NCBI RefSeq assembly: GCF_002155965.1
Contig: NZ_MUMH01000045.1
Coordinates: forward strand, 1 to 64,000
Length of the DNA: 64,000 nucleotides
Source: Allokutzneria sp. NRRL B-24872
GTDB taxonomy: Bacteria > Actinomycetota > Actinomycetes > Mycobacteriales > Pseudonocardiaceae
Direction: 5' to 3'
The notes under the pieces are model-generated. The model searched no databases and was not told the DNA's origin. It saw only the letters and a list, made by a program, of their open reading frames with translations. Positions 1-8,500 of the stretch are shown here, piece after piece. Positions within the stretch are counted from its first letter, which is position 1; every line of letters starts with the position of its first letter. A program made the translations under genes and the position numbers.

Positions 1-413
1 TCCGCCACGGGAGCGCCCCAGTCCTTCCCCGTCGAGGGCGAGGGCCTCGGTTTCTTCGCTACAGCCCCCTTTTTCCGGGCCCCCGCGGCGTGCTGATGAG
101 CCCGCACAACACTGGAGTCCACGCTGATCACCCACTCCACGGCACCGACGGAGTCGTCCTTGACGATCACCTCATCCAGGATCTTCTGCCAGGTGCCGTC
201 CTTGGTCCACAACCGCAACCGCTCATGCGCGGTCTTCCACGGCCCATAGCGTTCCGGCAGATCACGCCACGGCGCACCCGTGCGCAGCTTCCACAGAATC
301 GCGTTGATCACCTGCCGGTGATCACGCCACCTGCGGCCACCACCAGAGACCGGCGGCAGCAACGGCTCGATCACCGTCCACGCCCGATCCGTCAACTCAC
401 CCCGGCCCACCAC
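1..413 (-). CDS. IS5-family transposase, N-terminal part (partial)
   Basis: The frame reads leftward from a GTG at 413 (or 410) and stays open to the window edge, about 137 residues. It begins VVGRGELTDRAWTVIEPLLP and contains WRDLPERYGPWKTAHERLR, the insertion-element N-terminal domain typical of IS5-family transposases. A later VDSSVVRAHQHAAGARKKGA segment carries the first Asp of the DDE catalytic triad. The remaining Asp and Glu would lie outside the window. In many IS427-type elements the transposase is made from two frames by programmed frameshifting, and this may be only the first. Whether the element is intact cannot be judged here. Confidence 0.8.
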   Translation of the reverse strand, partial: MVGRGELTDRAWTVIEPLLPPVSGGGRRWRDHRQVINAILWKLRTGAPWRDLPERYGPWKTAHERLRLWTKDGTWQKILDEVIVKDDSVGAVEWVISVDSSVVRAHQHAAGARKKGAVAKKPRPSPSTGKDWGAPVA

Positions 414-463
414 ACGCCACAACTACCAGATGCCCTGATCAACCACTTACAGGACACGGCCTG
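1..463 (-). mobile_element. IS5-family insertion sequence, truncated by the window edge
   Basis: This is the upstream end of an insertion sequence whose transposase reads leftwards off the window. A terminal-repeat-like sequence, ACTTACAGGACACGGCCTGG, lies at 444-463, just upstream of the transposase start. Close relatives of that sequence recur at 1152-1172 and 1217-1236, and inverted at 955-974. The ends resemble those of actinobacterial IS5-family (IS427-like) elements, which often carry a CTAG or TA target duplication. The other end lies outside the window. Confidence 0.7.
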
Positions 464-526
464 GACGAACTCATCGCATCCCTCTGCCACAATCCCCACA
501 CCAGCGATGTTAAGAGAGGTAAGGGC

Positions 527-958
527 ATGGTGAGCGCGGCCGAACAGCAAGAACTGCTCCAGGAGGTCGGCGGCCTGCTGGTCGCGGCCGCGCCGGAGGG
601 CTGGCGCGAGCTGGAGCTGTCCTTCCGCTCCACCGTCGCGGTCGACACGGCCACCTTCACGTGTGCCGACGCCAGCGGTGAACGCACCCGGTTGGCCCCG
701 CCGATCAAGGCGCGGCGTCGGCTCAAGGCGCTGCGCGAAGGCATGTACGCCCCGGGCACCGGCGCGTGGTTCACCGCCCGCGTGACGATCCAGCCGCCCG
801 GCCGCTACGAGGTCGAGTACGACTACGACAGCGAGCCGCTGTTCGTCCCACCGCTCACTCCCGAGACCTTCGCGCTGGACCACGAGTACTTCCCGCGCTC
901 CGAGGAACACATACCGGAGTGGCTCAAGCACAAGCTCGCTCAAGCCGCCCATAGTTAG
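527..958 (+). CDS. YezG-family immunity protein (orphan)
   Basis: This 143-residue acidic protein resembles the YezG/DUF600 immunity family, which neutralises toxin domains of polymorphic secreted toxins. Supporting features are the GTGAWFTARVTIQPPG segment, a Tyr/Asp-rich YEVEYDYDSEP strand and the C-terminal DHEYFPRSEEHIPEWLKHKL. The ATG at 527 follows a purine-rich AGAGGTAAGG. No toxin gene lies in the window, so the gene is an orphan, perhaps kept as defence against neighbours or stranded when an IS moved in. Its TAG stop (956-958) coincides with the start of an IS-type terminal repeat, so the extreme C-terminus may have been set by an insertion. The family call is good; the partner toxin is unknown. 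Confidence 0.75.
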   Translation: MVSAAEQQELLQEVGGLLVAAAPEGWRELELSFRSTVAVDTATFTCADASGERTRLAPPIKARRRLKALREGMYAPGTGAWFTARVTIQPPGRYEVEYDYDSEPLFVPPLTPETFALDHEYFPRSEEHIPEWLKHKLAQAAHS

Positions 959-1172
959 AGCCTGTCCTGTACGTCGCCGGGGTTCATTGGTCCTTCAAGA
1001 CCCACATACACCCACCTTCACCGTCTTCAACGACAGCAAACCCCACGGGCCGCAGGAGTTGGAGACGGTAATCGATGATCAACAGGGGGTTGGTGGCCTT
1101 GAAGACATCCCGACACACGGCGACACCCCGACCTGAACACGCAGCTCAACCACTTACAGGGACAGGCCCTAG
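955..1172. mobile_element. IS remnant or MITE-like element bounded by IS5-type inverted repeats
   Basis: A left end, TTAGAGCCTGTCCTGTACGT, lies at 955-974. It is inverted and imperfectly matched by ACTTACAGGGACAGGCCCTAG at 1152-1172, which has one extra G. The roughly 218 bp between them holds no convincing gene. The ends match the repeat beside the transposase at 444-463, so this is probably a deletion derivative of a related element. Confidence 0.55.
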
Positions 1173-1216
1173 CAAACCGGACTCATCATCGCCGCCATTG
1201 TGCTCTGGCTCCGATG

Positions 1217-1236
1217 ACTTACAGGACAGGTCCTAG
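1217..1236 (-). repeat. Solitary IS5-type terminal repeat
   Basis: ACTTACAGGACAGGTCCTAG is a further copy of the IS end, 45 bp beyond the preceding one and 17 bp from the stop codon of the esterase gene. It ends in CTAG, a common target site of IS427-type elements. It probably marks a second, decayed insertion. Confidence 0.55.
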
Positions 1237-1252
1237 GTGGTGTACGCCAGAT

Positions 1253-2812
1253 CTACCCGCCCGAGCGCGAAGCTCTCGGCGTGCTCGCGATCGGAATCGA
1301 GCTCATCGATGGGCGGGCGAGTGGCTGGAGATCGAAGGGGTCGGGGGAGTGGCCTGCCCAGATCTGGCGGGATGCCTGTTCGGGGTAGGGCACGGTCTTC
1401 GACTCGGTGTCCAGGACGCGGGTGAGGTGCTCGCCGGGCCGGTGGGCGGACCAGCCCGGGTCGCCGGTGGTGATGAAGCGGACCCATGCCTGCTGGAGTT
1501 CGCGGGAGAGCGCGACGGCCTCGGGAGGGGCCTGCTCGCCGATGAGCTGGGTGCCGACGGGGCAGTCCAGGGTGCCGAACGCCAGGGGCAGGTCGAGGCT
1601 GTGGCAGGCGCCCAGGATGCCGCCGAGGACCGGGGCGACCCAGCACAGTTCGAAGAGGTAGGAGGTTCCGCCGGCCGCGGCGTTGGCTTCGGCCAGCTTC
1701 TGCGACGGCATGCGGAAGAGGGCGTCGGAGTACACCGTCTCCACCAGCTCCTCCGGGCCTGCCTGCGGGAACGCGGCACGGTAGGCCCGCGCGCCGTCCG
1801 GCTGCGGAGCGAGCAGTTCCAGGGCCGCTTGGGCGTCCTGCTCGGTGAAGGTGCCGTGCTTTCCGCTCATCACGCTGAAGTACCGGAACTCGTCCCGGGC
1901 GTGGCCGACGAGCAGGTCGATCCCGCTCGCCCGTCCGCCGGTCAACGCGAGCCAGGGCGTTTCGGGGAGCATCTCGCCGTCGATGACGGGGCACAGCGCG
2001 GTGCCGGTCTCCGTGAGGCGTCCCCAGCTCTCCCGGTGCGCGTGGAGGCCGGCGTTGAAGGCGGTGAGCTCGGCGGCGAGGTACCACGGGTCGATGTCGC
2101 GCAGGGCCTCGGCGGTGGGTGCCGCCGCGCCGAGCCGGTCCGCGAACGCGGCGGTGGCCTGCCGTGCCAGCGCGGGGGTGCTGAACAGCCCCGGCACCGA
2201 GTGGGCCATGGCCCGCCGGAACAGTCCGCGCGCGGAGGTCATCGTCAGGAGCGCGGCGACCGACCCCGCCCCTGCGGACATTCCGCCCACGGTGACCTGG
2301 CCGGGGTCGCCCCCGAAGGCGGCGATGTTGCGCTGCACCCACTCCAGCGCCGCGATCTGGTCGAGCAGTCCGCGGTTGGGCGGCGCGTCGTCGAGGAAGG
2401 CGAACCCCTCCGCGCCCACGCGGCAGTTGATGGTCACCACGACGACTCCCGCCTCGGCCAGCGCCGCCGGGTCGTACATCGGGTCGCTCGAGACCGCCGA
2501 GAGGTAGCCGCCGACGGTGATCCACACCAGCACCGGCAGGCCCGCCGCGCCGGGGTCCGGAGTGCCGACGTTGAGCGTCAGCCAGTCGGTGCCCTGCGGG
2601 GGCACCTCGATCGGCAGGGACAGCGGCACCACGGGGCCGAACTCGACCGCCTGCTTCGTCCCCTCCCAGCGGTGCGGCGGAGCGGGCGCGGCGAAGCGGA
2701 GCGCTCCGACCGGGGGCTGGGCGTAGGGGATGCCGCGGAAGACCGCGTGCCCCTGCCGCCAGAGCCCCTGCACCACGCCTTCCGCGGTCCGTACCCTCGG
2801 CCGTTCGGACAT
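1253..2812 (-). CDS. Type-B carboxylesterase (para-nitrobenzyl esterase-like)
   Basis: This 519-residue alpha/beta hydrolase matches the usual 490-530 residues of bacterial type-B carboxylesterases. The N-terminus has the family signature VFRGIPYAQPPVGALRF. The nucleophile elbow GGMSAGAGS places the catalytic Ser at about residue 179; many relatives read GESAGA or GQSAGA there. Probable acid Glu308 lies in GHARDEF and probable catalytic His404 in GACHSLDLPLAFG. No signal peptide is seen, so it is likely cytoplasmic. It would hydrolyse esters of small or medium acids, but the substrate cannot be read from sequence. The start is an ATG at 2812. It is a single gene between IS debris and a gene-poor stretch. 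Confidence 0.88.
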   Translation of the reverse strand: MSERPRVRTAEGVVQGLWRQGHAVFRGIPYAQPPVGALRFAAPAPPHRWEGTKQAVEFGPVVPLSLPIEVPPQGTDWLTLNVGTPDPGAAGLPVLVWITVGGYLSAVSSDPMYDPAALAEAGVVVVTINCRVGAEGFAFLDDAPPNRGLLDQIAALEWVQRNIAAFGGDPGQVTVGGMSAGAGSVAALLTMTSARGLFRRAMAHSVPGLFSTPALARQATAAFADRLGAAAPTAEALRDIDPWYLAAELTAFNAGLHAHRESWGRLTETGTALCPVIDGEMLPETPWLALTGGRASGIDLLVGHARDEFRYFSVMSGKHGTFTEQDAQAALELLAPQPDGARAYRAAFPQAGPEELVETVYSDALFRMPSQKLAEANAAAGGTSYLFELCWVAPVLGGILGACHSLDLPLAFGTLDCPVGTQLIGEQAPPEAVALSRELQQAWVRFITTGDPGWSAHRPGEHLTRVLDTESKTVPYPEQASRQIWAGHSPDPFDLQPLARPSMSSIPIASTPRASRSGG

Positions 2813-3288
2813 GGCGACTCCCTCCCTGAGCTGACCCCAGGATCACGGGTCAGGTGCGCATATGAACTGTATGGGAACGGCCTCGGGGCAGGAGAGCACG
2901 TTGGTCGTCCTCGGCTTGGCCGCGGCGGTCCTCACCGCGCTGTTGTTCGTCCGCACGGCCCGCAAGTGACCGATCCGATCTCCGGAACTGCCGCGCCGCG
3001 AGCCCTCCAGGTCCACAGTGGACGGTTTGCGGTCCGGCGCGAGCGAGCCGCTCGGCCTGAGCGCGGTGAGGCGCCGGTCAGGGTCCTGGTGGCGAACCTG
3101 GACACCGTCGCCCACCCCCGCTCTCGAGCAGTCCCAAGTGCTGCTCCGCGACTTCATCGATCGGGCGATCACCAGCCGACCGTCGACCGTGGTGTTGCTG
3201 GGGTTGGCGGAAGCGGGGCGAATCGTCGCCCTCGAACCGATCGCCACCGCCTCCGTCGAGGAGCCGAACATCACCCGCGCAGCCCACG
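2813..3288. other. Gene-poor interval with a possible 35-residue membrane peptide
   Basis: No confident gene is present. A forward frame at 2862-2969 would encode a 35-residue peptide with one hydrophobic helix (VVLGLAAAVLTALLFV) and a basic tail, but no clear ribosome-binding site precedes it. A second forward frame ending at 3308 looks coding-like only in its last 60 codons (for example STVVLLGLAEAGRIVALEP) and overlaps the end of the convergent monooxygenase gene, so it may be a decayed gene end. A TCCACAGTGGA palindrome sits at 3012-3022. Confidence 0.4.
3012..3022. repeat. Dispersed 11-bp palindrome TCCACAGTGGA (intergenic copy)
   Basis: This is one of eight exact TCCAC(A/T)GTGGA copies in the window. 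The others are at 5463-5473 (also intergenic), 6812-6822, 8294-8304, 31385-31395, 34579-34589, 44611-44621 and 63534-63544. Confidence 0.6.
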
Positions 3289-4764
3289 TCAGCGACCTCG
3301 GGCGCTGAACCAGGTGGACCAAGCGGTGGTGAGGGTGTCGAGGGGGTGCGGGTCGGTCGTGGTGGAGATCCAGGCGACGTGTCCGTCGGGGCGCAGCAGC
3401 AGGCCGTCGAGCTCGGGGTGTTCGGGACAGCGGGCGTGGTGGATGTCGACTCCGGCGTCGGTGTCGAGCGGCAGGACGCGGTTGCCGAGGTCGAGCAGCA
3501 CCGGGCGTGCGGGTCGCAGCAGCGCGGCGATGCTGGTGTGCGTGTCGCCCGCGGTCAGTTTCAGGTTCGGGGCGAGTCTGCCCAGCCACGGGTGGTCGCC
3601 GGGGATCTTCGGGTCGTACCGGGTGCTCACGCCGGTGGTGAGTTCGGCGAGGTAGGTGCTGACCGGTGGCAGCTCGGTGAGTTCGTTGAACAGGTCCCGG
3701 ACCGGGTCGAGGTCAGGATGCCGTCGTCCGAGGATCGCTTGGGCGCGGGTGGTCCGCAGCACGCGCGCACCGACTGGATGCCGTTCGTGGTGGTAGCTGT
3801 CCAGCAGTCCGTCTGGGGCGTGGCCGAGTGCGGTGGCGGCGAGCTTCCAGCCGAGGTTGACCGCGTCGGCCAACGCCACGTTGACACCTACCGCTCCTGC
3901 TGGCGGGTGGATGTGCGCGGCGTCGCCGACGAGCACGACTCGGTCGGCGACGTAGCGGTCCGCCTGTCTGGCCGCGTCGGAGAACCGGGTGAGCCAGCGC
4001 GGGTTGCGAAGTTCCACGGCGTGGCCGAGCGCCTCGTTGAGGATCTGTTGGAAGTGAGCCAGGCGAACGGGTTCGTCGCGATCGGTGGGTGGGTTCGGCT
4101 CGTCGAGCACGATCCGCACGTAGCCGGGGCGCGGGATCACGAACACAGTGCCGTGCTCGCCTTCGGTCATCCCGAACGGCAAGCTGTCGGGAGCGGCGAG
4201 TTCCACGTCCGCGAGCAGGCCGAAGGTGGTGGCGGCAGTGCCGGGGAAGCCGATCCCGGCGCGTTTCCGCACGAGACTGCGGCTGCCGTCGCAGCCGGCG
4301 AGGTAGTCGACCCGCCTGCGCTCGGTCGTGCCGCCGGCCCGGACGGTCACTGCGACACCGTCCTCGTCCTGGTCGAGGTCGACCACCTCGTGCCCCCAGG
4401 ACACCGACACGCCGAGCTCGCCGAGCCACTGCTCCAGGAGTTCCTCGACCCGGGTCTGCGCGATGCCGAGCACGTAGGGGTGGTCGGTGTCCATCGCGCT
4501 CAGGTCCAGCGGCCGGCTCGGGTCGGCGAACATGCCGTACGGCACCGTGGGGCCTTCGGCGAGGAAGCGGTCGGCGATGCCACGCCGGTCCAGCAGCTCC
4601 AGGCTGCGGGCGTTGAGGGTGAACCCCCGGCAGAACGGCGATCGCCGCGGGAGCCGGTCCAGCACTTCCACCTCGACCCCGGCCAGTGCGAGCTCGGCCG
4701 CCAGCATCAACCCGGCGGGACCCGCCCCGGCCACCACGACCTTCGTCAGCTCTCCAGTCCTCAT
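3289..4764 (-). CDS. FAD-dependent aromatic-type monooxygenase
   Basis: This 491-residue group A flavoprotein hydroxylase resembles the PgaE and rifampicin-monooxygenase class. It has the dinucleotide-binding motif GAGPAG at residues 13-18, the DG motif YLAGCDGSRS, and the GD motif VGDAAHIHPPAG near residue 280 that contacts FAD ribityl phosphate. It would use NAD(P)H and O2 to hydroxylate a polyketide or aromatic substrate. The start chosen is the ATG at 4764, which overlaps the TGA of the upstream PadR gene (ATGA, 4 bp) and implies translational coupling; an in-frame extension further upstream would lie wholly inside PadR. Sharing a transcript with a PadR repressor suggests induction by a small molecule, so drug inactivation or tailoring are both possible. 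Confidence 0.88.
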   Translation of the reverse strand: MRTGELTKVVVAGAGPAGLMLAAELALAGVEVEVLDRLPRRSPFCRGFTLNARSLELLDRRGIADRFLAEGPTVPYGMFADPSRPLDLSAMDTDHPYVLGIAQTRVEELLEQWLGELGVSVSWGHEVVDLDQDEDGVAVTVRAGGTTERRRVDYLAGCDGSRSLVRKRAGIGFPGTAATTFGLLADVELAAPDSLPFGMTEGEHGTVFVIPRPGYVRIVLDEPNPPTDRDEPVRLAHFQQILNEALGHAVELRNPRWLTRFSDAARQADRYVADRVVLVGDAAHIHPPAGAVGVNVALADAVNLGWKLAATALGHAPDGLLDSYHHERHPVGARVLRTTRAQAILGRRHPDLDPVRDLFNELTELPPVSTYLAELTTGVSTRYDPKIPGDHPWLGRLAPNLKLTAGDTHTSIAALLRPARPVLLDLGNRVLPLDTDAGVDIHHARCPEHPELDGLLLRPDGHVAWISTTTDPHPLDTLTTAWSTWFSARGR

Positions 4765-5381
4765 GGGGCCTCGCTCTGCGCGCAGACCCAGCCGATCACC
4801 GGCTCCGGCCAGCTCAACCGGCCGGTCGTGATCTCGCCGATGATCTCCTCGACCCAGCCCAACTCCGCCTCCAGCATCCGGACCGCGTACTCGGTCTCCA
4901 CCACGAACAGGCGTGGCACCTCCCCTGCCTCCAGCACTTCGCGGTGCCCCTGTCGGATCTTCGCCAGCGACGTGCGGATGCGCTCCGCCCGTTCCCGCAA
5001 CGCCGCCACCGCGCCATCCGGCCCGAGCGCGCCGAGGTAGCTGACCGCTGACAAGAACTTCGGGTACTCCTCCGCCGGGACGCGGATCAGCTCCTCCACC
5101 CAGCGCACGAACTCCTCCCGGCCCAGCGCGGTGTGCTGGTAGATGGTCCGTTCCGGCCGCGCTCCGACCCGAACGGTCTCCCGGGCCTCGATCCACCCGG
5201 CCCGTTCCAGCGTTCTAACGACGTCGTACAGGGAACCGGTGGTCACCTTGAACACCCGGTCCATGCCGCGGTCCCGCAGGGTGGCGGCCATGGCATGGGG
5301 GTGCGTCGGCGCCTCCAGCAGCAACCCCAGCACCGCCAGGCCCAACGAGTTGGACACCGCGCGTCGGCTACTCGAACCCAT
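4761..5381 (-). CDS. PadR-family transcriptional regulator
   Basis: This 206-residue protein has an N-terminal PadR winged helix (AVLGLLLEAPTHPHAMAATL, then VTTGSLYDVVRTLERAGWI with the recognition helix) and a C-terminal helical dimerisation domain of the VirR-like type. The start is the ATG at 5381, preceded by GGAGG at a good distance; an earlier in-frame GTG would have no such site. The stop overlaps the start of the FAD monooxygenase, so regulator and enzyme form one operon. A palindrome over its own promoter suggests autorepression. The divergent PKS gene starts about 210 bp away, so it may also be a target. Confidence 0.9.
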   Translation of the reverse strand: MGSSSRRAVSNSLGLAVLGLLLEAPTHPHAMAATLRDRGMDRVFKVTTGSLYDVVRTLERAGWIEARETVRVGARPERTIYQHTALGREEFVRWVEELIRVPAEEYPKFLSAVSYLGALGPDGAVAALRERAERIRTSLAKIRQGHREVLEAGEVPRLFVVETEYAVRMLEAELGWVEEIIGEITTGRLSWPEPVIGWVCAQSEAP

Positions 5382-5394
5382 GTGTTCGCCTCCA

Positions 5395-5438
5395 ATCAGT
5401 CGGCCCCGAGTATTTGCTTCCGACTGATGCTTTGTCAA
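5395..5438 (-). promoter_or_regulatory. Promoter and palindromic operator of the padR operon
   Basis: On the minus strand a TTGACA (5433-5438) and an AATACT (5409-5414) are 18 bp apart, a good sigma-70-type promoter. A perfect 9-bp inverted repeat, ATCAGTCGG at 5395-5403 and CCGACTGAT at 5420-5428, flanks and covers the -10 box. This is the expected geometry for an autorepressing PadR dimer, which would block RNA polymerase. The palindromic dispersed repeat at 5463-5473 lies just upstream. Confidence 0.6.
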
Positions 5439-5590
5439 CGTCGGCGCGGGCGGCACGGGAGGTCCACAGTGGACAGTCATTCGACCTGTGCTTTGCGACG
5501 TGGGTGTGCCAGCTCGCCTCGACGGGTGGGCCGGTGACGGGGGCGGGCCGCCCGCGCGGCATCACCTGATGGGTTGGTCATCCGGGTGGC

Positions 5591-8500
5591 GTGACCGCTT
5601 CGCCGTGGCTCCGGGTGCGGTGGGTTCGGAACGATCCCGATGTGCGGGACAAGATCGCGATCGTGGGTGTGGCGTGCCGGTTCCCCGGTGGGGTCGGTGA
5701 CCTGGCGGGGCTGTGGTCGCTGTTGTCCGAGGGGCGGGAGGCGGTCGGGGCGCCGCCGCCGGAGCGCTTCGACGTCCAGCGGCACTGGGACTCCAACCAG
5801 CTGCGGCCGGGCAAGTCCTACACGTTCGCGGGCGGCTACCTGGAGGACGTCGCCGGGTTCGACGCGGACTTCTTCGGGATCAGCCCTCGCGAGGCGGTGT
5901 GCGTCGACCCGCAGCAGCGGTTGTTGCTGGAGCTGGGGATCGAGGCGCTCGATGACGCGGGCATCGACCCGCGGACGTTGTCGGGCACCGACAGCGCGGT
6001 GTTCGTCGGGGTCTCCTCGCTGGACTACGGCGGTCAGCAGATGGTGCTGCGGACCTCGATCGGTCCGTACACCAACTCGGGGTCGGCGCTGTCCAACACG
6101 GCGAACCGGCTGTCCTACCACCTGGACGTGCACGGGCCGAGCCTGAAGGTGGACACGGCCTGCGCCTCCTCCCTGAACGCGGTGCACCTGGCCTGCGAGC
6201 ACCTGCGCCACGGTGGCGGGCGGGTCGCCTTCGCCGCAGGGCTGAACGTGCTGCTCAACCCCATGACCTACGTCGGGTTCGCCAAGGCGGGTTTTCTTTC
6301 CCCGACCGGGCACTGCCGTCCCTTCTCGGCCGAGGCCGACGGCTACGTGCGCGCGGAGGGCGGCGGCGTGCTGGTGCTCAAGCGCTTGGCGGACGCGATG
6401 GCCGATGGCGACCACGTGCACGCCGTGATCGCGGGGTCGGGGACGAACAGCGACGGGCGCACGAGCGGGCTGGTGCTGCCCAGCGGTGAGGCGCAGGAGG
6501 CGTTGCTGCGCCAGGTCTACGACGGTTTCGGCCTCGATCCGGACGACCTCGCGTACCTGGAGGCGCACGGCACCGGAACGCCGATCGGCGATCCGGTGGA
6601 GTGCCGGGCGATCGGAGGGGCGCTCGGGCTGCGCCGTTCGGGCGGGCCGTTGCCGGTGGGCTCGGTCAAGGGCAACCTGGGGCACCTGGAGCCGGCATCG
6701 GGCATGGCGGGGCTGTGCAAGGCGATCCTGGTGCTGCGGCACGGTGAGATCCCGGTGACGGCCAATGCCGCGCCGCGCAGCACGAGCATCGACTTCGACG
6801 GCCTCGCACTGTCCACTGTGGAGCGAAGGATTCCCGCGCGGGGGCGGTTGGTCGGTGTCAACTCCTTCGGTTTCGGTGGCGCGAACGTGCACGTGGTCTT
6901 GGAGAAGCCGCCAGCACCGCGAGAGCCAGCGGCGAACGCGGGGTCGAAGGTGCCGGTCACCGTCTCCGCGCACACGGAAGCGGCGTTGGTGGAAGCGTTG
7001 GCGAGCATGGACGGGCGCCTCGCCGACTGCGCAGACTTCGTCGATGTCGCATACACCTCCTCTCAGCGCCGCGGCAAGCACGCGCTCTGCCGCGTGGTGC
7101 TCGCGGGGGACGCGGAAGAGGCGCGTCAACGCTTGGCGGAACAGGTCGGGCCGCAGCGCGTCACAGAGCGGGGGAGGGTGGCCTTCGCCTTCTCGGGGCA
7201 CGGTGCGCAGTGGCCCGGCATGGCCGTGGACCTCCTCGACTCCGAGCCGGTGTTCGCGCGGGTCGTGGCCGAGATCGACGCCGCACTGGCTCCGCGCGTC
7301 GGCTGGACGGTCACTGAAGAGCTGCGTGCCGAGGGCCCGAGGCTGCACGACACCAGTGTGATCCAGCCGCTTCTGTTCGCGGTCCAGGCCGGTGTCGTGG
7401 CGGTGCTGGCCGAAGCCGGTCTGCGCCCGGAAGCGGTGTACGGGCACAGTGTCGGAGAGATCGCCGCGGCGTTCGTCTCCGGGATCTACGACGTCGAGCA
7501 GGCCGTGGAACTGGTCGTGGCGCGCAGCGCGGCCCAGGCCACCACGGCGGGCACCGGCACGATGGCGGCGGTCAACCTCGCGCCAGCGGAAGCGGAGACG
7601 GTCCTCGAGCGCTACGGCGGGCGGGTGGAGATCGCCGGGATCAACAGCGCCGACGACGTCACGGTCGCCGGTCCCGAGGCAGATCTGCACGACCTCGCAG
7701 ATCGCCTGGCGGAACGCGAGGTCTTCTGCCGCGTGCTGGATCTCGACTACCCGTTCCACAGCGCGGCGATGGAGCCGCTGCGCCCGTCCTTGCTCACGGC
7801 GTTGGCGGACATAGCGCCCGGACCGGCCGCCGTCGAGTTCGTCTCGACGGTCAACGGTGAGCCGGTGGCCGGCGAGAAGCTGGACGCCGACTACTGGTGG
7901 CGCAACGTCCGCGAACCCGTCCTGTTCGCCGCTGCCACGGACCACCTTGTCGCCCAAGGGTTTGACACGATCATCGAGATCGGCCCGAAGCCCGTGCTGC
8001 AGACCTACGTGAAGCGCGCCGCGAAGGACGGCGTGCTCGCGGTGCTGCCCACGCTGACCAGGTCTGAACCCGGGGCCCGCGCCCTGCGGAGAACGGTGGA
8101 GTCCGCGCTCGCCGCCGGAGTGCGCATCGACGGCCACTTCCCGCAGCCGGGCCGGGTCGTGCCACTGCCCGCCTACCCGTGGCAGCGCGAACGGTTCTGG
8201 CTGGGCAGCCAGTACACCTGGAGCGACACCGGAACACCGCCGGAGCACGTGCTGCTCGGTGAACGCGCCGCCGTCGCAGATCCGACGTGGCAGTCCACAG
8301 TGGACCCGGCCAGGCTGCCGTGGCTGTCCGGTCACCGCGCGGCGGGGACGCCGATCATGCCCGCCGCCGGTTACCTGGAAATGGGGTGGGCCGCGGGCCA
8401 GCTCGTCTTCGACGGACCGGCGGAGGTGCACGAGCTGCACATCAGCAAGCCGATGGTCGCCCCCGACGACGAGGTCGTCCTGCCGCGCACCCAGGTCTCA

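Noticed and set aside
1214-3655. An 813-codon plus-strand frame over the esterase gene
   Set aside because: It is antisense to a well-conserved carboxylesterase, its composition is biased and no domain is visible; it is a shadow frame.
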